From Opisthocomus hoazin (lineage: Eukaryota > Chordata > Aves > Opisthocomiformes > Opisthocomidae), in contig NC_134428.1 of NCBI RefSeq assembly GCF_030867145.1, positions 22,919,537 to 22,983,536 of the forward strand: 64,000 bases of DNA, written 5' to 3'. How positions within the stretch are numbered: position 1 is the first letter of the stretch; each line of letters opens with the position of its first letter. Position numbers and translations under genes: made by a program. This document shows positions 46,381 to 56,648 of this stretch, piece after piece. Below the pieces are notes generated by a model. It searched no databases, had not been told where the DNA came from, and worked only from the letters and a program-made list of their open reading frames with translations.

Positions 46381-49125
46381 AGGCATGGGGTGCAGGACGT
46401 GGCTGCTGCTGGGTTTGTTGACTCAACCCAACATCTTCTGCTTGGGTTGGCCCTCGCACCTCCCGCTGCAGACCCTGCGTGCCCTGAGAGGCCGGCCGCG
46501 TGCTATTCCCAGCCCGGCAGGAAACTCTGCAAAGCTCGTAAGAGCAGTGCTGCGGAGTAATGAGATTTCCAGGCTAATTTAGCTGGATTCAAGAACTTCC
46601 ACTGAAGCATCTGCGCCCATGGGAGTTGCCCGAGCCTCCGGCGGATCTGCTGCTGTGGATCCTCGGAGTTGTCATGACTTTGTTTGTGGTCGTTGGGTGG
46701 TGATGCAAGACCATGTATTGACAGTCCTCAGGGGTGAAGGTGGGGGCTTGGGGGAAACCCCACCTCGGCGGCAGCCCCATGGTGCATGGCTCCAGCAGGA
46801 GATCTGCAGCGTGGGACGTGACCGGCGTCTGCTTTGCTGCGGCTGGACTGGAGCCTGCTATTTCCCTGCAGAAGGGAGAGCAGGCAGCTGTGGGGTGACC
46901 TGTGTGCGCGCGGTGGGGTGGGAAAGTGTTGACCACGAATAAATTGCCTTTACCCACTGCAAAGCAAAGTCTGCCAAGGAAATTTTCAGTTCAGCTCCGC
47001 CCGAAAGAAGCCAAACTGGGGAGAAACTGCAGCCATGGCCTTGCGGTACGGCACTGGGTCGGCTGGTCGGATGGCGTTGGCTTGAGTGGGTCTCACCCTA
47101 GGTCTTGTGAGAGTGTTCAGCAGAGCTTTGCTGAGAGGCATCTGCTGACTTTGTCCATTGAGAGGTGGTGCTTTCCTTCTTTTATTTCTTGCGTTTTAGT
47201 GAAAAAATGAAAATTTCTAGTTCATATGGAAGTTTTTTCTTTTCTTTTTCTTCTACTGAGACGCTAGAAATTCTTGCCATTTTTATTTACTCTTTATTAT
47301 GGGAAGCCCTTGCTGTTCTCCACCTTGCTCTGTGTGCAGTTCACTGTGCTTCCTGAGCTGGGCCTGAATTATCCAGAGCTCAAGACGATGGCTTGGACGG
47401 CTCGCGCGACTGATGGTGCTGAGGGCTCGGTCTGTAGCTGTGTGTTTGCTCTGATTCCTCTGCTCGGGTGTCTTTGCCGGGGAGGTTGCGGGATGGCTGG
47501 AGACCAGGAGACCCATCCTTCCTTCCCCTCTAGGCTGGAGGGGAGATGGATTCATTTAGGGAGATACAGGGCTTTAATTGATTTAATTTGCTGCTTTCCT
47601 TGGGTTGCTCTTACCTTGGCCATGCCCATCCTTGATGGTTCAGAGGAGGCAGAAGCAGCAGCTCCCTCCACAGCCCTTGCTCTCCTCTCAGATTTCTAGT
47701 CTGGATCCTGCCAAGTCTCTCCACATGGTCTGCCCTTGGGTGCCAGATGCTGTGGGGTGGCCTTGTACATCTCAGCTGGTGCCCGGTTGCTGTGCGCTTT
47801 GTAGGACACCTTCGTGCTGTGAGGGTGGTGGCACCTGGGGCGGCCCTTGGCCTTGGTGGTGGTTGCCCCTAGGTCAGAGCAGAGCTGAGCAGAAGACCTT
47901 GGGAGTCATTCCAGCAGCGCTTGGTGCTGTAAATAACGTTGAAGCCCACATCACCTGCAGTTGTTTTCTCGCTTTGCGAGAAGACTGGCCCCAAAATCAA
48001 GCAGTGAGGGGGCTGTACCCTGGGTTCATGTCCTAAGGTTTTTCCCAAGGTGCGAAACCCTTCTCACTTAAATGGCTTTTACACCTTCTCAATAGCTGCC
48101 GTAAGGATCCTGAGCAAGGGCATTGCCCCCCTTACCAGTAGTTCTACCCAACTCTAGGCTTGAAAATGGAAAGGTCTCGAGAGTAGTGCAGCAACCTCAG
48201 CCCTGGTGTGACTGGTTAGTGGAGCCAGCCTGGGCCGTTGGGCAGAGCCTGCCCTAGTTTGGCCTCGGCTCTCTGGCATAGCTGATGCCCAGGCAGGTGC
48301 TCGAGCTGTTTCCCTCACTTGCAAGAAGCAGAAACCCAGGTCCAACTGCGGCTGAACAGGGCTTGGGAGGCCAGCCAACATGGGTGGAGATCACCCTCCT
48401 TCGATGCAAGCTTTCCGCCTCCTGAACTGTTTCCAAAATTGGCATCACCGTGTTTATGACCATCTCTGCATGCGGGTGACCTCACGAGTCCTGCGCTGGG
48501 GACGTGGTTGCCGATGTTCTGGTGAAGCCCTTTGCCTCTGGGGAGGGACGTGCGGGGAGGTGGTGGTGAGTGCCTGCAGCGCGCGGCACAGGGACCGCCT
48601 GGGACTCGTCTCCTACACCGAGGGGGTGGAGAATAACGTTGACAAGGCCAATTTGGAACAGCGCAATTTAAAATTCAAATACCGAGATGCACATGAAGCC
48701 CACCTTTCCTTCCCACCCCCAAACCGCTGCGGTTCCCTCTCCAGGCAATTCGCCTGCGGTTTGCCTGCACCAAGCTCTGGTCCCTTGCCGTGTGTAGTGT
48801 CCCGGCGCATGGTCTTGCCAGGCCTTTGCCATCGGGCTGATTACCATGACAACTCGCTTGGACACTGCAGATAATTTGCTTTCCCTCCGTCTAGGTTGCT
48901 GTTGAGCCTGTGAGTCGGGGAGCAGGGAGGATGCCATGCTGGCAGCTGCGAGCAGATGGGGTCGGATCCATTATCATATATTCCTCCCAGCCCCCTGCTA
49001 GCAGGGAGAAGGACATTTTGCATTTTGAATGCGTTTAAATCCCAGAGAGCAAGAGGGAGAAATAGCTCTTGGGTTTGCAGGGCTGCAGGATGGTGCCTTC
49101 AGCATGGCAGGGCCAGCAAGTGGCC

Positions 49126-49234
49126 GTGCAGTGCTGGGCTTTTGCTTTGGTCCCTGAAGAGCTGGCATATGGGTTGAGCGGCTGCTCCAAGCTCTTGGTG
49201 CAGTGCTGGGCTTTTGCTTTTGTCCCCAAAGAGC
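49126..49234. repeat. 37-bp direct repeat pair
   Basis: GTGCAGTGCTGGGCTTTTGC begins at 49126 and at 49198, 72 bp apart. The copies match over about 37 bp with a few changes. Confidence 0.85.
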
Positions 49235-49671
49235 CAGGATGGTGGCTTGGAGTGACCCCTCGACCCCCATCCCGGTGGGATCTTGCGTTTGTTCCCGTCA
49301 TGGTGCTGATGTTCTCCGCATTTTCTGTCCCTCTTCCCCTCCAGCAGCGTTGAACGTGGAGCGTGTGTGCATGGGTGCGAGGTCCCCCTGGATTTGGGGA
49401 TGCTGCCGAGGACCCAGAGAGTCGGACCCCAGCACCGAGGGAGGTTGCACCCGCTTGGTGACCACCGCCGGGTTTGCCGACGCTCCGTGCCCGGTGCAGG
49501 CGGTTGTGTCAGGACAGCATACGGCCGTCCCCGTTGTGCGCAGACCCCTCAGAGGCCGTTCAGCAGGAAAGAGGTTAACAGGAAAGAAGCAGGCTAGGCT
49601 CTGGCTGCCAGCTCCCGACCCCGCTTTGGGGTGGGGAGCAGCTGGGAGCTGCAACACTGGTGCGAAAATCG

Positions 49672-49681
49672 CCATATAAGG
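49672..49681. promoter_or_regulatory. Consensus CArG box (SRF site) or TATA-like element
   Basis: CCATATAAGG fits CC(A/T)6GG exactly. It sits in MPRIP intron 3, followed by a CpG-rich stretch (about 49690-49960). SRF controls many actin-cytoskeleton genes, so a site in MPRIP is plausible. The core ATATAAG could equally act as a TATA box for an internal start. Function is inference only. Confidence 0.4.
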
Positions 49682-51722
49682 CCAAGACGAGCCAGCTCCA
49701 GCCTCCCGCGCAGCCCCGGCCGGGCTCGCTCCGCTCCAGCGCGCGCTCCCCGGATGGGCGCCCGTGGGGATGGGGCTGCGGGTGGGATGCGTGGCCCCAG
49801 ACTGGCTGCCTGGGCACCCCCGGGATGGGTGCTGCCCGTGCCTCGCTGGGGTGGCACTGGGTGGGAGAGGAGCCCGAGGGTGCTTGCGGCCAGCTCGCAG
49901 CCTCGCTCGGTGTTTAGACTCGCTGTCTGGGGACGTAAACACCGACTCCGCTTAAAAGCGGCCGCTGGCTGAACTCTCCTGCCCGGCCCCTGCGCTTTGC
50001 CCCCTCCCCAGACTGCTCTGAGGGAAGAAAATTCCTTCCCCCTGGCAAAAGTGGAGCTGCGGTTGTTTTATCTCCTGGTGGAGGCTCGGGCAGGCTCCGC
50101 AGGGGCCTGACATGCGGGGACAGGGGTGCACGGGGTTTGTGAACCCGTCCTCCAAGCCCAGCTCCCTGAGCCGGTTCCTTGGGGTGGGTGACCTGGGACT
50201 GCAGGGAGCTCCTCCGGCAAAACGCATTTCAGGAGCCGGCTGTTGGTCCCCGTGATGAACAAGCAGGGGCTGACGATGGGGAAATGTGTGATGGGGATGG
50301 GGGGAGTGTTTCGGCATTTATCCAGCCGGGAGGGTGTTTCTGTGTTGGTGGCTGTGCCCCGGGTGTCCTGTCCTGTCCTTGCGCCTGCGCAGGGTGGCTG
50401 CTGGCAGCACCCCGAGCCGGGTTTGCTGCCGGTGCGGAGCCACATCGGCACGTGCCAAGGTCATATCTGCAGAGCATCGCATGTGCCTCCGTCTGTGAAC
50501 GGGGACGGTGGCTTCTGCCTGGCTGGAGGGTCCAGGCAGCAGTGAGATCTGGGGGCATCTTCCCCTGTTTCTTGCCCAGGGGCACGAGGTGTGCACGTGG
50601 AGGTGCAGGGGGACGCGTGATGCTCGATACCTCTGGTGCCTTCCCTTGCCCACGGTAAAACCCTGCTTTTCTCTTGCCTGGTGCACGGCCCGAGCAAGGC
50701 AGAGGTTTCTCAGTGGCTTCGCTGGGCAGCAGCTGCGATACAGGAAGGCTGGAGGTGGGAAAGGTGTGCTCAGGTGGCCAAAAAGCGATGCCTGCCTCTT
50801 GCTCGCGTGGAGAGCCGAGAGCTGCCGTGGGGATGGGGAGTGCTCCTGCGTGCGGGGAGGTGTGGGATGGAGGAGCACAACCTGCTGCTCCCCTGTGATG
50901 GGTGACTGCTCCAGTCCATCCATTCGCAGAGCCCGCAGAGGTTGTTTTCAAGAGCCTTTTGTCTAATTTAATAAATCCAGGATGCTGAGCCTGTTAGACG
51001 ATCTATAAGTGTAATAAAATCTGCCCGCCGCAGAGCCCGGGTCGCGTCGTGGCCGTATCGATAGCCTCGTGGCGGGAAGCCTAAAACGCTCGTTAAAGCC
51101 CCGCTGCTGTGCCAGCCCCGCTCGCCCGGCGCCGGGCCAGCTCGCGGCACACCGTGGCCACCCCGCCGGCACCGGTAGGCTGAGTGCCCGCGGCGCGTCC
51201 CCGGCTGGGGTTTAGGGAGACGGCGCGTAGCCTCGCACGGCTGGAAAGGGAGCTCCCTGCGACTTTACAGGGAGTTGGTGCTTTCTTGCTGATGGCTTCA
51301 GGGTGGGAGTGGTGGAGGCGGCGCTGGTGTGGGCTCCCTGTGCCGCGCTGGTGCCGGGAGCTGCCCGTCCAAGCTGCGCCGCTGCCCTGGCCCAAGGCGT
51401 GGTTGTCTCCACGCTGCTCCGATGCGGCAGCGGGGTCTCGCTCCCTCCCGTGCCGCAGCCCAGCCGAGATCCCGCTTGCATCCCGCCTCGAGCACCGCCG
51501 TCAGCCGAGCCCGGGCACCGGGGATGGGGGAGGCTTTTAGCAAACACGGCGGCTGCCTTTGCAGAGAGCTCAGGAGCGCTGCGAATGAGCAGCGCGCTCG
51601 TCGGCAGCCACCCTCATTAATATTTTAGCTCGGAGAGTTAACATTTGTCGAGAAGCATTTGCGGAGGCAGCACGGACGTCTTTTCCCCAGGCACTGCAGG
51701 CTCATTGCTGCTCTGGGGCGGT

Positions 51723-51806
51723 GCTGGGAGCCGGGGCAGAGCCAGGGCAGAGCCAGCCGGAGCCCGAGCCCTTCCCGGGCAGCGTCGCGGGATGGCAGAG
51801 CCACGA
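51723..51806 (+). repeat. Unclassified repeat, copy A
   Basis: 84 bp, matching 53962-54034 with a single substitution plus an 11-bp tandem duplication (GGCAGAGCCAG) present only here. No known element recognised. Confidence 0.85.
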
Positions 51807-53261
51807 TTTCCCCCCTGGGACAGCCGGGCCCCGGTGCCAAGGCAACCAGCCCGCCATGCGAGATAGACAAATGGTTGTGGGTTTGTTTTTTATTTTTTCC
51901 CTTCCTGGTTCTTGGCAGAAAGTAAAATGTCCTTTTTGTTCGGTTTCCTCCTCCCCCTGCCCCATCGCCTTTCTTTAAAGGTTGTGTTCCAGATTTCGGC
52001 AGCCCACGTTGTGTAATAGCCCTGGAGAACAGCGTGGGCACTGGCTGCGTCCCACCGAGGCCGTGGCAGAGCCGCCCCTCGGGAGCTTGATCGCAGGGTT
52101 ACCTGCTTGGAAAACATCTTCTGTACATTGCTGAGTGAAGCTCTGTTGTGCTTTGGATCGAGCTCCTACGATGCACACGTGTCAGAAATGATAGGGAAGG
52201 TACTTGGGGAAAATTTGGAGATTTTTGAATGTAAATAATCCTGTATTTCTACCTTAGCCTTGCAAAGCCGTGTGGAAATGAGGGACTCTTGCAGATAAAC
52301 CCTGCTGACTTACAGCATTAGCCCCAGTGCCTGGGAGTTCGTCGCTCACAGAGCATCCAGCACTGTGCTTCCTCCTGCCACAGCACCTGCGTCTCCCCAG
52401 TAATGCCCCGCTGGGGGTTTCTTCCTTCAGGCTTGTCAGAGATCCCCATTTTTTCTTCCCCTCCTTCCACTGTCCAAGGTGGGGTTGCTGCTGGGCTCTG
52501 CATCCTAAGAGCATCCGTCCGAAGGTCCCTGCACCTCGTCCGGAGGCTGCTGGGGTTGTGGATGTGGAGAGCGTGGCGTGGCTCGCGTGCTGGGCACACG
52601 GGAAGGGAGAGGAGGAGGAGGAGGAGAGCGTACTATAGGCTTTGTGTAGCGTGGAGGGGGATGTTGTGAGCACGTGTGTGTGTAAATAAGGATCTGTCAT
52701 ACCAGAGGGAAACAGCAACGCGATTGTTTCCTGGCTTGGGTTCCTCTGCTGATACTGGCAGCGTGGAGCGCTGTAGCTGCTCATATGGTGCGGGTGCTGC
52801 CTTCCCCGCGCTGGCACACGGCCGTAGCCGCTCCGCTCGCCGGGCCGGAGGTGCTGGTGGCACCGAGGGGAGCTGCTGCTCGCGGTGGTGCCTGTCATGG
52901 TGTCCTGTGCATCGACAGCAGCATGGGAAGTGGCAAAGGCAGGGCCAGCACCCGGGGACGGGGCTGTCCCCGAGGCAGGGAACGGCTGAAGCCAGCAGCT
53001 GGAGCCGGAGCTGAGCCGGAGTGGCCACTCCTGCCTCACCAGGACGCGAAGCCTCCCCGTGGCCCCGGGGTCCGACGCTGGGTTCAACCCTGTATCAAAG
53101 CATCTGCTCTTCAAAGGGCGGGTTGGAGTCCCAGCCTTGTTATTGTTTTGGCGTCTCCGCCGGATAACACCTCCCTGCTTTTGCAGTTATTTATTCCCTT
53201 CCAGTTGCCGGAGCCGCGCTGTCCTCACCTGGCCTGGGACCAGCCCGGGGACCAGCTCTGC

Positions 53262-53853
53262 GTTAGGAGGAGTGTGGGCAGCAGGGCGAGGGAGGTTCTC
53301 CTTCCCCTCTACATTGCCCTAGTGAGGCCCCATCTGCAGTGCTGTGTCCAGTGCTGGGCTCCCCAGTTCAAGGAAGATGAGGAGCTGCTGGAGAGTGTCC
53401 AGCGCAGGGCTACGAGGATGGTGAGGGGACTGGAGCATCTCTCCTACGAGGAGAGGTTGAGGGAGCTGGGCTTGTTCAGCCTGGAGAAGAGAAGGCTGAG
53501 AGGGGACCTTATCAATGCCTACAAATATCTGCAGGGTGGGTGTCAGGAGGATGGGGCCAGACTCTTTCCAGTGGTGCCCAGCGACAGGACAAGGGACAAT
53601 GGGCACAAACTGAAGCAGAGGAAGCTCCAGCTGAACCCGAGGAAGAACTTCTTCCCTCTGAGGGTGACGGAGCCCTGGCCCAGGCTGCCCAGGGAGGCTG
53701 TGGAGTCTCCTTCTCTGGAGATATTCCAGCCCCGCCTGGACGCGGTGCTGTGCAGCCTGCTGTGGGTGACCCTGCTTGGGCAGGGGGTTGGGCTGGGTGA
53801 CCCACAGAGGTCCCTTCTAACCCCTGCCATGCTGGGATTCTGGGATTCCCCGG
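53262..53853 (+). mobile_element. CR1 LINE fragment with long open ORF2 end
   Basis: About 590 bp. One plus-strand frame is open through roughly 165 codons of the ORF2 C-terminus (key words [27 protein letters not shown]). The usual stop after CSLL is read through because TAG has become TGG (near 53762), so the frame continues into the 3' UTR and flank. It is 5'-truncated, so it lacks most of reverse transcriptase and cannot move by itself. Confidence 0.95.
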
Positions 53854-53961
53854 GGATCCGCAGCCCTGAGGAACCCCACAGCTTAGGAGCGGGTGCTCAG
53901 AGGCGGGGAGGGGGTCTGTGTGTCCTTGTCTCCTGCTCCCACCCCACCACCCCATGAAGCC

Positions 53962-54034
53962 GCTGGGAGCCGGGGCAGAGCCAGCCGGAGCCCGAGCCCT
54001 TCCCGGGCAGCATCGCGGGATGGCAGAGCCACGA
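53962..54034 (+). repeat. Unclassified repeat, copy B
   Basis: 73 bp, the partner of 51723-51806 in the same orientation about 2.2 kb away; it starts about 110 bp after the 3' end of the 53-kb CR1. Begins GCTGGGAGCCGGGGCAGAGC. Confidence 0.85.
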
Positions 54035-56496
54035 GGGCTGTCCCGGTTGTCCTGGTTCCTCGGGGAGAGCAGCCGCGCGCCATTGCCAGCTCCTCTGGCT
54101 GGGGATCCCCGGCTGGTTTCGGGGTGCAGTGCTGCCCGAGCCCCAGCCTTTTCCTCGATGGAGTTGGCACGTGCGTGCGCACCTTTCCGCCTGGCACCGT
54201 TCGCTTTTTGCTTTGCTTCAAAGTGCCTGCGCTGCCTCCGAGGGAGGAAATAACTGGTGTAAAAGAATTTACATCGCGAGCGAGCGAGGATGCTGATCTG
54301 TCGGCTTCCACCTGCCGAGAGGTGTGGGGGTGCAGGGGGGCTGCCGTGGCGTGGAGGGTTTGTCCCTGGTGCCCGTCCTGCCGCTGGCTGCGGGTGCAAG
54401 AGGGGCAGTCCCAGCTTTTCTCGCAGCCCCTCTCCTGGCGTGGCGGCTCGAAGGCGCGGTGGTGGACGGGGACCGACGCGTCGGGCTGCGCGAGATGCAG
54501 CGTTCACCGTCGCGAGGAGGGGTGTGCAGCAAAACCACTTCACAGGGCCAGCCCGGAGGTGTGGGGGCCCCAAACCGGCTCCTCCGCTCCGGGCACGCTT
54601 GGGTCGGGGCTGGGCGTGAGCAGTGGGGAAGCCGCCCTGAATGCTGCCGTGGGGTGAAGGAGGGAGGCGAGCAGGCGGGTTTCGCGGGGAGCCGTCTCCC
54701 CTCCTGTGCCAGCTCCCTGCCAAATCCCTGCGGGGCCTCCCGGGGAGTCAAGCGGTGTCTGTGGCAAGAGGGTCTGAGTGGCCCAGGGTCCCCATGAGGG
54801 ACAGGGGAGCTGCCCTCATCCCGTTTCCTTCCCCATCTTGGTTGTGTTCCCCGGTGCAAACATGCTCTGGGTGGGGAGGGGGGTCGGGCACAGACCTTGC
54901 AGTCCTTGGCTGTGCTGAAGGCCAGCGAGACAAAAACGTTTCAAGACTCCACTTGGAGCAGGAGAAAGTTTTTCCGTTGGGTTTTTATAACTCCCGGAAA
55001 GCGGGGTTTTATTTTTGTTGTCTAAGACAAAAAAATCCTCTTAGGAGCCGACTACCCGCAGCGGTGCCGGGCGGGCGGCCGTGCATGCGCCGTGCTGGGG
55101 GTCTGGGCTCGGCTTTGCTTTCCCTCCCTCGCTGCGGCCCACGGGGTCCGTGGATGCTGATGCTGGCTTCCACAAAGGAAAAAAGGAGGTTTTGGTGTCC
55201 CTGATGTGCCACCGGTCACATTCGTGTGCCGGTGCTGGGCGCTGGTGCTGCAGCACCCATGACGGCTCCATGCCACCCGTGGGCTGTCGTAGGATGCTCC
55301 CGTCTGGGGACACGGCTGCGGGGAAAGCCCTTTTCCTGGGGAAGGGGCCTATTTCCCATGACCCACAGATGGGTGAACTGGGGGGCCCTGAGGGGCTGAT
55401 CTGAATTTCTGGGGAGTGTAGGCTGAGGCCGTCGAGCTCTCCCCAGTCTCCCCTTCTTTGCATGGTGCAGGCTGCCTTTGAAGGGGTTTTGCTGGCAGGG
55501 GAACTGGTTTCCATGGTAAAAACCTTAACAGCATCTGCCAAAAATCCGTCTCCCTGTTGGCTCGTCCATCTGGAGGGCGCAGGGAGCCTTTGGCGGGGTG
55601 AGGACGTGGCTGCGGGCTGCTTTGGGTGTTCCTTCAGTACTGTTGGCAGCTCAGGGGGGTCAGTCTGCCTGGTCATTTATGCCCCAGGTGCAGGTTTGTG
55701 TCGGGATGTGGGGGGATCCCAGTGTCACCGAGCCTGGTGGGGCACAGGCAGGCTGGCCAGGGGATGGGGAGACATGGCATGGCTGCTCGGGGAGGGAGGG
55801 CTGCGGGTGCCGTGCATAGGGAGCGGGTGGCCACGCTGTAATCGGATGAGCCAGTGCTGCTCCAGATGGACCTGTCACCTCTTGTCAGTGCTGACACCCC
55901 TCCGGGTCCCTCCACGTCCCCTCGGGCCAGCAGGGCCACCGCCTGTCCCACTCGGCTGCGGCTGCTGGGAGCAAGGGAGCCGGGAGGTGACACTGTGTTT
56001 GCAAAGCCCGTCAGACAAACAGGGTCCCTTCCACGCTGCGTCCCTCCCTGCAAACTCCATGTTCTGTTAACTTTAACGGGAAAAACCTGGCAGGCGTGTC
56101 TGTCTGTCTGTCCGTAGTGCCTGAGCACCCAGGTGGCTTGCAGCCGCAAACCCGAAGCACCCAGCTGGGTGCCTTGCCTTGGTGTCCCTGTGCTGCAGCG
56201 TGACAGCCATCCTTCCCTGGGCGTTCGGCGCAGGAGAAGCATCTTGCTGGCAGCGGTGGACTGGGCTGGACTGGACTGGGCTGGCAGGAGTCCTGCCTGC
56301 TGGTCTGCGTCCCCAGGTGTGCGGCGCAGGGCTTTGCTGTGTGCCGGCACGGCACGTGGGTGGGTCTGGGTGCTCGTGGGCAGAGCATCTTGGTGTGTAG
56401 GATCCCGGTGTCCACTGGGAGAGGTTTTAGGGCTCAACTCTGCACTCGTCTGCTCTTCTCTCCTTAAACGTTACTCCTTTCTCCTTCCCCTCGCAG

Positions 56497-56648
56497 CCGA
56501 CAACCCTCCCGCAGGGCACCATCAACATGAACCAGTGCATGGATGTGGTGGACGGGGAGAGCCGGACAGGGCAGAAATTCTCCTTGTGCATCCTGACGCC
56601 GGAGAAAGAGCACTTCATCCGGGCCGAGAACAAGGAGATCATCAGCGG
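56497..56648 (+). CDS. MPRIP: MPRIP exon 4 (residues 89-139)
   Basis: 152 bases, entering in phase 0 and leaving with two bases of a Gly codon. Acceptor is a C/T-rich tract ending CTCGCAG; donor is GCGG|GTGAGT. It encodes the middle and late strands of PH domain 1: PTTLPQGTINMNQCMDVVDG (human PTTLPQGTINMNQCTDVVDG), then the LCILTPEKEHFIRAE run shared with human. This completes the beta sandwich. Confidence 0.97.

Larger units (their letters stand above)
34237..56496 (+). other. MPRIP intron 3
   Basis: About 22 kb, GTGAGT to CCTCGCAG. CR1 copies are at 37489-37931, 39417-39587 and 53262-53853. Local duplications are at 46331-46380 (25-bp step), 49126/49198 (72 bp apart) and 51723/53962. A CArG box with a CpG-rich block is at 49672-49960. 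Less GC-rich islands (around 40010-40150, 42360-42500, 44200-44300) stand out from the GC-rich background. No nested protein gene was recognised; frames up to 400 codons are GC-driven or CR1-derived. Confidence 0.8.

Noticed and set aside
53512-54723. 403-codon minus-strand frame
   Set aside because: Half of it is CR1 antisense and the rest GC-rich intron; no independent support.
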